Positions 29,116 to 36,534 of a stretch of DNA of 64,000 bases are shown one piece after another. The notes under the pieces were generated by a model. The model saw nothing but the letters and a program-made list of their open reading frames with translations. It was not told the DNA's origin and made no database searches. The DNA comes from Pseudomonas mosselii. Its GTDB lineage: Bacteria; Pseudomonadota; Gammaproteobacteria; Pseudomonadales; Pseudomonadaceae. Made by a program: the position numbers and the translations under genes. Position 1 is the first letter of the stretch, and each line of letters opens with the position of its first letter. The stretch is from positions 930,001 through 994,000 of the forward strand of contig NZ_VAUO01000001.1 in assembly GCF_005796105.1 (NCBI RefSeq). Direction: 5' to 3'.

Positions 29116-29145
29116 TTGACGCCTCTCCTGGCCCTTGTGCATGAT
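29116..29145 (+). promoter_or_regulatory. Putative sigma-70 promoter of the structured leader
   Basis: TTGACG (29116-29121) and CATGAT (29140-29145) are separated by 18 bp. This would start transcription near 29152, giving a leader of about 210 bases before the next gene. Confidence 0.45.
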
Positions 29146-29147
29146 GA

Positions 29148-29363
29148 GGCCGTCTCCCTGATCGGGAGCGGTGGCAAGGGTGTTCCAGACGGCCTGCGCG
29201 GTAACGCAGGCCGTTCGTGGAGAGGGAAACTGCCCAGAAGGCAGCGTGAGAAAGCCCCTGTTGCGAAGCTGCTGTAGCAGCCTTGGTTAGCGCGCTACAT
29301 GTGTAGTGCCGAATGTGAACTTCACAACGTTGTTCACCAACGAATGAGAGTAATGGGGGCTTT
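29148..29363 (+). ncRNA. Structured 5' leader with alternative hairpins and anti-Shine-Dalgarno
   Basis: The 216 bases can form several stems. GGCCGTCT (29148-29155) pairs with AGACGGCC (29187-29194). GGCCTGCG (29191-29198) pairs with CGCAGGCC (29205-29212). These two share 29191-29194, so they exclude each other. Further stems are CTGCC/GGCAG (29230-29244), GCTGC/GCAGC (29268-29281) and GTGAAC/GTTCAC (29315-29337). AAAGCCCC (29251-29258) is exactly complementary to GGGGCTTT (29356-29363), which contains the ribosome site of the next gene. This is the layout of a regulated leader; I do not recognise a known riboswitch class. Confidence 0.5.
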
Positions 29364-29696
29364 ATGATGAACTTGAACAACAATCCGACTATTGACCAAT
29401 TGGCCCAGCTGTTCGCCGCGCGCAAGGACAGCCTGGACGATCATCTGCTGTGGGTCAGCCAAACCGGCGAAGTCCGCCTGGACCGCCTACCGCCGAACAC
29501 AGCCGAAGCTGAATTCGAATCGCACATGCCGAGCATGCGTGCCCGCTTCAAGGTCTACCGCCGTGGCCAAGGCTACGTCGGCAAGAAGGCCGCCGCCGAC
29601 ACCGGTTTCGTCGGCCGCGTTCTGCAGACCCTGCAACAACAATGGCCCGACGCCCGCGAGCATCAGGCCGTCAAGGTGATCGACACGCTGAACTGA
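29364..29696 (+). CDS. Small conserved-looking protein of unknown function
   Basis: A 110-residue soluble, basic protein (MMNLNNNPTIDQLAQLFAAR...). No signal peptide or membrane segment is present. It has a helical N-terminal half, an acidic patch (AEAEFES) and a basic centre (RARFKVYRRGQGYVGKKAAA). A second ATG at 29367 is better spaced from the GGGGG ribosome site (29355-29359), so the true protein may be 109 residues. The ribosome site can be masked by the leader. A strong terminator follows, so it is a single-gene unit. I do not recognise a domain. Confidence 0.8.
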   Translation: MMNLNNNPTIDQLAQLFAARKDSLDDHLLWVSQTGEVRLDRLPPNTAEAEFESHMPSMRARFKVYRRGQGYVGKKAAADTGFVGRVLQTLQQQWPDAREHQAVKVIDTLN

Positions 29697-29721
29697 CAAG
29701 GCGCGTCATTCATCCTCGCTT

Positions 29722-29748
29722 AGCCCGGCCCACAAGGCCGGGCTTTTT
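29722..29748 (+). terminator. Intrinsic terminator
   Basis: AGCCCGGCC and GGCCGGGCT form a 9-bp stem with a CACAA loop, followed by TTTT. It ends the small gene at 29364-29696. Confidence 0.9.
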
Positions 29749-29779
29749 CATGACGGCGGCAAGCGCCTCAGGCTCACTC

Positions 29780-30085
29780 TCAGGCCCGCCGCCGGCAAGG
29801 CACTTGCCCGGGCATCGGCAAGGCGCCCGTCGCCAACGCCCGAACCCGATCCACGCCCCACACCAGCGCACGGGTCATGGTTTCGCCAGGACGCGCCGGG
29901 TAGTACTCCTCCAACAGCGCGCCGCCATTGCGCGCGTAGATCCCGAGGAACAACTGTGTCGCCCCCAGGCGCGACAACCGCACCTGCACATCCAGGCTAG
30001 TGCCATCGCTGAGCACTTCGTCGTGGCTACGGCTGTGCAACTGTGCATCAGCCCACTGCCAGTAGGTTTCTTCCCTGATTCGCAT
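29780..30085 (-). CDS. Small hypothetical protein
   Basis: A 101-residue protein starting at MRIREETYWQWADAQLHSRS (30085) with a GGGAG element 11 bases upstream. A longer in-frame extension to 30235 begins inside less protein-like sequence. The middle reads as a beta-rich fold (VQVRLSRLGATQLFLGIYAR) and contains EEYYPARPGETMTRALVWGV. The C-terminus is basic (CRRRA). No signal peptide or known domain is recognised. Function unknown. Confidence 0.6.
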   Translation of the reverse strand: MRIREETYWQWADAQLHSRSHDEVLSDGTSLDVQVRLSRLGATQLFLGIYARNGGALLEEYYPARPGETMTRALVWGVDRVRALATGALPMPGQVPCRRRA

Positions 30086-30257
30086 TGGCGTCGATACTCC
30101 CTCTGATCGAATGCCGCGCAAGAAAACCACAGACCCGTAACGTTGGCCAGAGCGACCTGTCCTAGCCATGCGCCGGATCAACGAATGCAGGAAAAACCCC
30201 ACCATTCGGCGGTAATCCAGCCCCTCTCTCGGCACAAAACCGCCCCTACAGCGTCCG

Positions 30258-30300
30258 TGCAGGAGCGGCCTTGTGTCGCAATGGGCCGCACAGCAGCCCC
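30258..30300. repeat. Single REP-like element
   Basis: TGCAGGAGCGGCCTTGTGTC and the following 23 bases match the right arm of the large inverted repeat at 62572-62615 over most of their length. It is one copy of the same dispersed extragenic family. Confidence 0.7.
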
Positions 30301-30327
30301 AGCAATCTCAAGTGAACAGCAGGTGGG

Positions 30328-30516
30328 TCATTTTTTCGAGGGCACACGCGGGGTGAAGCGGCCCTTCTTGCTGCGCTGCAAATGGGCAGGTTGCAACTGC
30401 TCCGATTCATCCAGGGTCATGTGGGCAAAGCCCAGGCGGAACGCGGCTTGGCCGCAGCGCACTTGGCTGTTGATCGGAAATGAATCGTTCATGTCTTCGA
30501 AATAGGATTCGCTCAT
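30328..30516 (-). CDS. Very small hypothetical protein
   Basis: A 62-residue protein from MSESYFEDMNDSFPINSQVR at 30516, with an AAGGG ribosome site. The N-terminal half is acidic and the C-terminal half ends in the basic QRSKKGRFTPRVPSKK. The charge split suggests a small nucleic-acid- or protein-binding factor, but this is inference. No domain is recognised. An in-frame extension upstream to 30552 lacks a ribosome site. Confidence 0.6.
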   Translation of the reverse strand: MSESYFEDMNDSFPINSQVRCGQAAFRLGFAHMTLDESEQLQPAHLQRSKKGRFTPRVPSKK

Positions 30517-30658
30517 GCCCTTGTCTCCCTCCACTGGTGACCGTGCCGGCAAGCAGTGCGCTTGCCCAATTAAGCGGCGGCCCTGATGAAGTTAGACTAG
30601 CCGGTCATTTGCAGACCTATCGGACATTTTCCCCTTGCCCGACCAGTGGCACTTAGCC

Positions 30659-30979
30659 TTACCTGAGGCGCACCGCCGTGCCGGTGGCGAACACCACGAC
30701 CATGCCACCCTGCACCGAGGGCATGCTGATCTCGAAGTCGACACCCAGCACAGCATCGGCCTGCAACAGCCGTGCCCGAGTCTGCAACTCTTCGGTGGCC
30801 TGCTCGCGGGCAAGCTTCAGCGCGCTTTCCAGGGTCTGTGAACGACCACCGAAGACGTCGCGAAAGCGTGCAAAGAAATCGCGCACGAAGTTGATACCCT
30901 GCACCGATTCGGCGCTGACCACGCCGAGGTATTCGGCAACCGGGCGGCCTTCGAGCTGGCTGGTGGTTGAGATGATCAC
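30659..30979 (-). CDS. YbjQ family (UPF0145) heavy-metal-binding-domain protein
   Basis: A 106-residue protein of the YbjQ family. The sequence shows GVVSAESVQGINFVRDFFAR, then RSQTLESALKLAREQATEEL, and ADAVLGVDFEISMP followed by MVVVFATGTAVRL; these are the conserved blocks of this pentameric dodecin-like fold. The length matches the family. It is preceded by a short gap to the EamA transporter gene, which runs in the same direction upstream (76 bp apart). The biochemical role of the family is not established. Confidence 0.92.
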   Translation of the reverse strand: MIISTTSQLEGRPVAEYLGVVSAESVQGINFVRDFFARFRDVFGGRSQTLESALKLAREQATEELQTRARLLQADAVLGVDFEISMPSVQGGMVVVFATGTAVRLR

Positions 30980-31055
30980 GGCGGGCGCTCCCTTGGGCTG
31001 GCGAAGGGAGCGAGTCTAACAGAGCCTCAGGCGGGCGAGCTCGCCCACCTCTGCA

Positions 31056-31943
31056 TCAATGTACAGTAGCCGCCCGCAGACGCTGCCCCAAACGCGGTCC
31101 GAACACGTTGATCAGTAACCCCAGCATCACCAGCAACGCGCCCCAGCCCTGGACAGCACTCAAACGCTCGCCCAGCAGCAGCGCCGAGGAACTCAGGCCA
31201 ATCACCGGGACCAACAGCGAGAACGGCGCCACCTTGCCTGCCGGGTGACGCGACAACAGCGTACTCCACAGGCTGTACCCCAGCATGGTGGCGACGAACG
31301 CCAGGTAGATCAGCGCTAACACCGAACTCCAACTGATGTTGAGCAGCGCATGAGCAATGCGCTCGGGCCCCTCCAAGTACCACGACAGCGCCAGGAACGG
31401 CAGCGGCGGGATCAGTCCACCCCAGATCACCAACGCCACCAGGTCGACCTTGCCGAAGCGCCGAGTGATGATGTTGCCCATGCCCCACATCGCGCCCCCG
31501 CACAATGTCAGCAACAAGGCGATCAGTGGCACGTGGCTGCTGTTTTCGCTGCCTATTACCGCAAGGCCGCTGGCGGCCACCAGGAGCCCCAGCACACCGG
31601 CCATGCGCAGGCGCTCACCCAGAAACAACGCGGCGAAGCCCATGGTGAAGAACGCCTGCGATTGCAACACCAGCGACGCCAGCCCCGGTGGCATACCGCT
31701 GTACATGGCCTGGAACAAGAACGCGAATTGGCCCAGCGAAATGGTCGCGCCATAGGCGATAAGCCAGCGCCATGGCAAGTTCGGGCGCTTGACCAGCAGC
31801 ACAGCGGGGAACGCCACCAGAGCAAAGCGCAAGGCGCCCAGCAACATCGGCGGCAAGCCATCGAGGCCGACCTTGATCACCACGAAATTGACGCCCCAGG
31901 CGATGATCACCACCAGGGCAATCAGCAGATCCTTGAGTGGCAT
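31056..31943 (-). CDS. EamA-family (DMT) exporter
   Basis: A 295-residue drug/metabolite transporter with ten predicted helices in two EamA repeats. It begins MPLKDLLIALVVIIAWGVNF. The first repeat ends near GLAVIGSEN, the second begins ALLLTLCGGAMWGMGNIITR. I chose the ATG at 31943. The AGAAGG site is only 2 bases from the ATG at 31952 but 10-11 bases from this one. The length and N-terminus fit the O-acetylserine/cysteine exporter EamA of E. coli, but the substrate is inferred. Confidence 0.88.
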   Translation of the reverse strand: MPLKDLLIALVVIIAWGVNFVVIKVGLDGLPPMLLGALRFALVAFPAVLLVKRPNLPWRWLIAYGATISLGQFAFLFQAMYSGMPPGLASLVLQSQAFFTMGFAALFLGERLRMAGVLGLLVAASGLAVIGSENSSHVPLIALLLTLCGGAMWGMGNIITRRFGKVDLVALVIWGGLIPPLPFLALSWYLEGPERIAHALLNISWSSVLALIYLAFVATMLGYSLWSTLLSRHPAGKVAPFSLLVPVIGLSSSALLLGERLSAVQGWGALLVMLGLLINVFGPRLGQRLRAATVH

Positions 31944-32110
31944 GGCACGCATTCCTTCTTCAGGCTTGTTCTAGACATATTTGGAAACAGCATAAGGTTA
32001 TTCCTGAACCATGGACCAGCACAGTTACGCAGCACCCTTGCATAACAGTAGGCTGTGATGCCCCGCCCGCCCCTGCACGCCAATCGCGCAAACATCGGCT
32101 TGACCTTACT

Positions 32111-32120
32111 TGTATATACA
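32111..32120. promoter_or_regulatory. HutC-like palindromic operator
   Basis: TGTATATACA is a perfect 10-bp palindrome in CTTGTATATACATGATCATA, 79 bp upstream of the NCS1 permease start. It is the type of site bound by HutC-family GntR regulators of histidine/urocanate use in pseudomonads. Confidence 0.55.
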
Positions 32121-32198
32121 TGATCATATCAGCACCAGGTCATCGCCCTGCCGATCACCGCCGCCCTGACAAAAACAACGAAGCGGAGCCCTTTGCCG

Positions 32199-33596
32199 AT
32201 GTCCAGCACACCTGTGATCGAGCGGCGCTCGATCGACTACATCCCCGAATCCGAGCGCCACGGGCGCGTCTATAGCCAGTTCACGCTTTGGCTGGGGGCC
32301 AACTTGCAAATAACCGCAATCGTCACCGGGGCCCTCGCCGTGGTGCTGGGCGGCGATGTGTTCTGGTCGCTGATCGGCTTGCTGCTGGGCCAGTTGATCG
32401 GCGGTGCGGTGATGGCCCTGCACGCCGCCCAAGGTCCGCGCCTGGGGTTACCCCAGATGATTTCCAGCCGCGTGCAGTTCGGCGTGTACGGTGCAGCCAT
32501 CCCCATGCTGCTGGTGTGCCTGATGTACCTGGGCTTCACCGCCACCGGCACGGTGCTCTCAGGCCAGGCCATCGGCCAGTTGCTCAGTGTCAGCGACAGC
32601 ACCGGTATCCTGATCTTCGCCGCGGTGATCGTGCTGGCGACCCTGGCCGGCTATCGGGTGATCCACTGGATCGGCCGGGTGGCCAGCGTGCTGGGCATCA
32701 TTGCCTTCGTTTACCTGTTCAGCCGCATCCTGATGCTGGCAGACATCGGCCAACTGCTCGACAACCGCCACTTCAGTTGGGCAAGCTTCCTGCTGGCGGT
32801 GTCGCTGGCAGCGTCCTGGCAGATCGCCTTCGGCCCGTACGTGGCAGACTACTCGCGCTACCTGCCAAGCAACACGTCGCCGCTCAAGACCCTCCTCGCC
32901 ACTGGGCTGGGCTCAGTGCTCGGAGCCCAGGCCTCGATGATCCTCGGGGTATTCGCCGCCGCCATCGCCGGCGGCCAGTTCTCGGGGCGCGAAGTGGCCT
33001 ACATCGTCGGGCTGGGCGGTGCCGGCACCACGGCGGCACTGCTGTACTTGTGCATCGCCTTCGGCAAAGTGACCATCTCCACGCTCAATAGCTACGGCAG
33101 CTTCATGTGCATCGCCACCATCATCAGCGGGTTCCGTGGCCATGTGCAGATCAGCCGGACGCAGCGCCTGGTGTTCGTGCTGGGGATCGTCGGGGCGGCC
33201 ACCTTGGTCGCGCTGCTCGGCCAACATGCGTTTCTCAGTGCCTTCAAATCATTCATTCTGTTCCTGCTGACCTTCTTCGTGCCGTGGAGTGCGGTGAACC
33301 TGGTGGATTACTACTTCATCACCAAGGAGCGCTATGACATCCCGGCACTGGCCGACCCGGATGGCCGCTATGGGCGCTGGAACTGGCCGGGTATCGGTGT
33401 GTATACCCTCGGCGTACTGGTACAGATGCCATTTATCGACACCAAGCTATACACCGGGCCCCTGGTGGCGCATCTGGGAGGCGTCGATGTGTCGTGGCTG
33501 ATCGGTCTGGTGGTGCCGAGCGTGCTGTACTACTGCGTCGCCCGCCGCCGGGCAGCCGAGGCGCCAGCACGGATTATCCTGCCCGAGGGGCGTTGA
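32199..33596 (+). CDS. NCS1-family permease (cytosine/purine/hydantoin type)
   Basis: A 465-residue, 12-helix nucleobase:cation symporter-1. The ATG at 32199 (MSSTPVIERRSIDYIPESER) is preferred over a TTG six bases earlier. The N-terminal segment ending RHGRVYSQFTLWLGANLQIT is the NCS1 entry motif. SRVQFGVYGAAIPMLLVCLM (helix 3) and SWQIAFGPYVADYSRYLP (helix 6) are substrate-site regions like those of CodB-type permeases. The C-terminal loop has VNLVDYYFITKERYDIPALA. A HutC-like operator upstream hints at transport of an imidazole or purine/pyrimidine compound. No enzyme gene for such a substrate is adjacent. Confidence 0.88.
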   Translation: MSSTPVIERRSIDYIPESERHGRVYSQFTLWLGANLQITAIVTGALAVVLGGDVFWSLIGLLLGQLIGGAVMALHAAQGPRLGLPQMISSRVQFGVYGAAIPMLLVCLMYLGFTATGTVLSGQAIGQLLSVSDSTGILIFAAVIVLATLAGYRVIHWIGRVASVLGIIAFVYLFSRILMLADIGQLLDNRHFSWASFLLAVSLAASWQIAFGPYVADYSRYLPSNTSPLKTLLATGLGSVLGAQASMILGVFAAAIAGGQFSGREVAYIVGLGGAGTTAALLYLCIAFGKVTISTLNSYGSFMCIATIISGFRGHVQISRTQRLVFVLGIVGAATLVALLGQHAFLSAFKSFILFLLTFFVPWSAVNLVDYYFITKERYDIPALADPDGRYGRWNWPGIGVYTLGVLVQMPFIDTKLYTGPLVAHLGGVDVSWLIGLVVPSVLYYCVARRRAAEAPARIILPEGR

Positions 33597-33621
33597 GCGA
33601 AGGCTGAACGACGCAGGCGCC

Positions 33622-33655
33622 CTGTCATCCGACGGTCACGCTACTGTCGTAATCT
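33622..33655 (+). promoter_or_regulatory. Pho box with three 11-bp-phased repeats and -10
   Basis: CTGTCAT (33622-33628), CGGTCAC (33633-33639) and CTGTCGT (33644-33650) start exactly 11 bp apart, the spacing of PhoB half-sites (CTGTCAT-N4-). TAATCT (33650-33655) sits where a -10 is expected. The downstream gene encodes a phosphate-binding-type protein, so PhoB control in low phosphate is a strong prediction. Confidence 0.75.
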
Positions 33656-33686
33656 GCAGCGTAACTCTGCGCCACAGGTCTTCGGC

Positions 33687-34994
33687 ATGCACCGCCTGCT
33701 TATCGCGACGCTCTTCGTGTTCCCCATGCTGGCCCTCGCTGAGACTGCGCAAGTGCGCATCCAGGGCTCCAACACCATTGGTGCCGCGCTGGGCCCGGCA
33801 CTGGTACGTGGCATGCTGCACGCGCAAGGGGCCAGCACAATCGAGACCCTGCCTGGCGCCCAGCCCAACGAAACGCTGATCCGCGCCCGCAGCCGCAATA
33901 ACCAGCCGCTGCGCATCGAGATTGCCGCGCATGGTTCAAGCACCGGCTTCGCCGCCCTGGCCGCTGGCGAGGCGGACATGGCCGCCGCCTCGCGGCCAGT
34001 CAACGATCAGGAAGTGCGGCAACTGCAAGCACTGGGCAACCTGCGCGGTGCAAATACCGAGCAGGTAATCGGCCTGGACGGTGTAGCGGTGATCGTGCAT
34101 CCCGACAACCCTCTGACCCAACTGAGCATCGCGCAATTGGCGCAGGTGTTCGCAGGCCAGGTGCAGCGTTGGGAACAGTTGGGCGTGCCAGGCGGGGCTA
34201 TTCACGTGTACGCCCGCGACGATCGCTCGGGGACCTTCGAGACATTCAAGGCCCTGGTGCTCGACCCACAACAGCGACAGCTGTCGAGCCAGGCGCGACG
34301 TTTCGAGTCCGCCGATGACCTGGCCGAAGAGGTCGAAGGCGACCGCCAAGCCATCGGTTTCAGCGGCCTGGCCTCGGTACACCAGGCCAAGGTGCTGGCC
34401 GTCGGCGAAGGCGATGCCACTGCGCTGCCACCCAGCCCTGCACTGGTCGCCAGCGAAGACTACCCGCTGTCGCGCCGATTGTTCTTCTACCTACCCGAGC
34501 ATCCCCGCACCCTGGCCCGAGCGCTGGCTGATTTCGCCCAGAGTCCGGCGGGCCAGGCTATCGTCGCTGAACAAGGGTTCGTCTCTCAACAGGTGCGCGC
34601 ATTGCCCATGCCTGCCCAGCCGGATATGCCCGCACGCTACCGGGCCCTGGCGGGCCAAGCCAAGCGCTTGACCGTGAACTTCCGCTTCCAGCAAGGCAGT
34701 GCCAATCTCGACAACAAGGCCCTGCGTGATGTGCAACGGGTCAGCGACTACCTCGTGCGAGCCGGCAAGCTGAACGATAAGGCTGTTCTGGTGGGCTTTG
34801 GCGACCCCAAGGAAACGCCAGGCCGCGCTGCCCTGCTCTCACGCCTGCGGGCCATGGCGGTGCGCCGCGAGCTGGCACGCGCCGGGGTATTGGTGAGGGA
34901 TGTGATTGGCATGGGCGATGAGCGGCCGGTGGCTGACAACGAGCGGGCGCAAGGGCGCCTGCGCAACCAGCGGGTGGAGGTCTGGGTGTACTGA
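33687..34994 (+). CDS. PstS-like phosphate-binding protein fused to an OmpA domain
   Basis: A 435-residue exported protein. Signal peptide 1-19 (MHRLLIATLFVFPMLALAE). Residues about 20-300 form a PstS-like phosphate-binding protein: VRIQGSNTIGAALGPALVRG, AAHGSSTGFAALAAGEADMA, VYARDDRSGTFETFKALVLD (the Arg-Ser-Gly-Thr phosphate loop). Residues about 320-435 are an OmpA peptidoglycan-binding-type domain with VNFRFQQGSANLDNKALRDV and NERAQGRLRNQRVEVWVY. This would place a phosphate-binding domain at the cell wall. It is not in a pst operon. The three-repeat Pho box upstream supports a role in phosphate starvation. Confidence 0.9.
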   Translation: MHRLLIATLFVFPMLALAETAQVRIQGSNTIGAALGPALVRGMLHAQGASTIETLPGAQPNETLIRARSRNNQPLRIEIAAHGSSTGFAALAAGEADMAAASRPVNDQEVRQLQALGNLRGANTEQVIGLDGVAVIVHPDNPLTQLSIAQLAQVFAGQVQRWEQLGVPGGAIHVYARDDRSGTFETFKALVLDPQQRQLSSQARRFESADDLAEEVEGDRQAIGFSGLASVHQAKVLAVGEGDATALPPSPALVASEDYPLSRRLFFYLPEHPRTLARALADFAQSPAGQAIVAEQGFVSQQVRALPMPAQPDMPARYRALAGQAKRLTVNFRFQQGSANLDNKALRDVQRVSDYLVRAGKLNDKAVLVGFGDPKETPGRAALLSRLRAMAVRRELARAGVLVRDVIGMGDERPVADNERAQGRLRNQRVEVWVY

Positions 34995-35142
34995 CAGGAA
35001 ACGATATGTAACACCCTGCACCGCCCTGCCGCGCGCTGGACGACTAGGCTCGAATCTATGTGATACCGGGCCCCTCTGACGGTTAACGCCGCCATGTCGG
35101 AATCACTGTTGCGATGCAACGTCGACAATCAAGGAGGGGCTC

Positions 35143-36123
35143 ATGACAGCTCTGCACACTTTTCTGTTTACCCCGTTCCTGGGTACCAGCGCGTGGTTGT
35201 GGCTGGTGTTCATCATCATCGTCGTGGGCCTGCTGGTGCTCGATCTGGGCGTACTGCACCGCCACGACCGCGAAATCGAAATGCGCGAAAGCCTGCTGCT
35301 GTACGCCGGATACTTCAGTGTCGGAGTGCTGTTCGGCGTATGGGTCTGGCATGAGCTAGGGTCGCAGGCGGCTCTGGAGTTCTATACCGGTTTTCTGGTC
35401 GAGCAGTCGCTGTCGATGGACAACGTGTTCGTCATGGCAATGATCTTCAGCTTTTTCGCCATCCCCCGCCGCTACCAACATCGGGTGCTGTTCTGGGGCA
35501 TTCTCGGGGTGGTGCTGTTGCGGGCGATCATGATCGGCGTGGGCGCTGCGCTGGTGCAGCATTTTGCCTGGGTGCTGTACCTGTTCGGGGCGTTCCTGCT
35601 GTTCACCGGGATCAAGATGGCGCTGTCGAAGGCCGACGCCCATCCCGACCTTGCCAACAACTCGGTGCTGCGCTTCGTGCGCCGGCACATGCGTGTTACC
35701 GACCAACTGCATGGCCCACGCTTTTTCGTGCGTCTGACACCGCCTGGGGCCAGCCGCAGCGTGCGCTACGCCACGCCACTGTTCCTCGCGCTGGTGTTGA
35801 TCGAGCTGGCCGACCTGGTGTTCGCGGTCGACAGCGTGCCAGCGATTTTCGCCATCACCCAGGACCCGTTCATCGTCTACACCTCGAACATCTTCGCCAT
35901 CCTTGGCCTACGCTCGTTGTACTTCGCCTTGGCGGCGTTGATGCACCGCTTCGTCTACCTCAAGTACGCCCTGGCGCTGGTGCTGATCTTCATCGGCTGC
36001 AAGATCTTCTGGCATGGGATGGTCGGCAAGGTACCGGCAGAGGTGTCGCTGGGGGTGACCTTCGGATTGCTGCTCGGTGGCGTGGTGCTGTCGCTGCTGC
36101 GCACACGGCGGCAGCCGCAATAG
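35143..36123 (+). CDS. TerC-family integral membrane protein (Alx-like)
   Basis: A 326-residue polytopic membrane protein, about nine helices. The start ATG has an AAGGAGGGG ribosome site. Key TerC motifs are LVEQSLSMDNVFVMAMIFSF and ALVLIELADLVFAVDSVPAI, whose Asp residues are conserved in metal-linked members. Alx of E. coli is involved in manganese export, and similar roles are inferred. I looked for a yybP-ykoY manganese riboswitch in the 148 bp upstream and did not see one. A hairpin follows the stop. Confidence 0.92.
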   Translation: MTALHTFLFTPFLGTSAWLWLVFIIIVVGLLVLDLGVLHRHDREIEMRESLLLYAGYFSVGVLFGVWVWHELGSQAALEFYTGFLVEQSLSMDNVFVMAMIFSFFAIPRRYQHRVLFWGILGVVLLRAIMIGVGAALVQHFAWVLYLFGAFLLFTGIKMALSKADAHPDLANNSVLRFVRRHMRVTDQLHGPRFFVRLTPPGASRSVRYATPLFLALVLIELADLVFAVDSVPAIFAITQDPFIVYTSNIFAILGLRSLYFALAALMHRFVYLKYALALVLIFIGCKIFWHGMVGKVPAEVSLGVTFGLLLGGVVLSLLRTRRQPQ

Positions 36124-36132
36124 CCGGTTGAA

Positions 36133-36152
36133 AGGGGGCCGCAAAGCGGCCC
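36133..36152. terminator. Hairpin between convergent terC and DUF1330 genes
   Basis: GGGCCGC (36136-36142) and GCGGCCC (36146-36152) pair around AAA, flanked by AAAGG and TCCCC. There is no T-run, but its position between two convergent stops suggests a shared terminator. Confidence 0.55.
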
Positions 36153-36162
36153 TCCCCCTCGT

Positions 36163-36456
36163 TCAGGGCTGGATGCCCTCGACGATGATCACCTGGGCCT
36201 TGGCCACCCCCTGCCGGTGCTTGCAAGCCTCCTGATAAAGGTCTGAGCGATAGCACGCCAGGGCCTGCTCGTAGGAGTCGAACTCAATCACTACGCTACG
36301 CTGAGGCGTGACCCGTCCTTCCATCGCTTCGCTACGCCCGCCACGGGCCAGAAAGCGCCCACCGAAGGCAACGAACGCCGCAGGGGCGCGCTGGGTGTAC
36401 TGCTGGTACTGCTCGGGGTCGCTAACATCCACGTGGGCGATCCAATAGGCCTTCAT
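36163..36456 (-). CDS. DUF1330 family protein
   Basis: A 97-residue ferredoxin-like-fold protein: MKAYWIAHVDVSDPEQYQQY, FGGRFLARGG, then RSVVIEFDSYEQALACYRSD are the three DUF1330 blocks. These small dimeric alpha/beta-barrel proteins have no settled function. It diverges from ribBA across a 78-bp region containing a 12-bp palindrome, so the two may be regulated together. Confidence 0.92.
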   Translation of the reverse strand: MKAYWIAHVDVSDPEQYQQYTQRAPAAFVAFGGRFLARGGRSEAMEGRVTPQRSVVIEFDSYEQALACYRSDLYQEACKHRQGVAKAQVIIVEGIQP

Positions 36457-36491
36457 GCGTCGTACTCCTGCTTCAGGGATATTTGTGTATG

Positions 36492-36503
36492 ATGGTATAC
36501 CAT
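36492..36503. promoter_or_regulatory. Palindromic operator between DUF1330 gene and ribBA
   Basis: ATGGTATACCAT is a perfect 12-bp palindrome, roughly midway between the two divergent start codons. ATACCATAA at its right side is repeated at 37798-37806 in front of the ABC transporter genes, so one regulator may serve both promoters. Confidence 0.5.
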
Positions 36504-36534
36504 AAAAACCACTCCACCACCGCGAGCGTGCAGC

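Noticed and set aside
29120..29145. Sigma-54 promoter (TGGC...TTGTGC)
   Set aside because: The GG and GC elements are only 7 bases apart instead of 10.
29148..29363. Cobalamin, glycine, SAH or c-di-GMP riboswitch
   Set aside because: The stems and anti-Shine-Dalgarno are there, but the conserved core words of these classes are not recognisable.
34995..35142. yybP-ykoY manganese riboswitch before the TerC gene
   Set aside because: I did not find the conserved loops of that class in the 148 bp.
36457..36534. FMN riboswitch before ribBA
   Set aside because: Only 78 bp separate ribBA from the divergent gene, too short for the FMN element, and none of its conserved blocks are seen.
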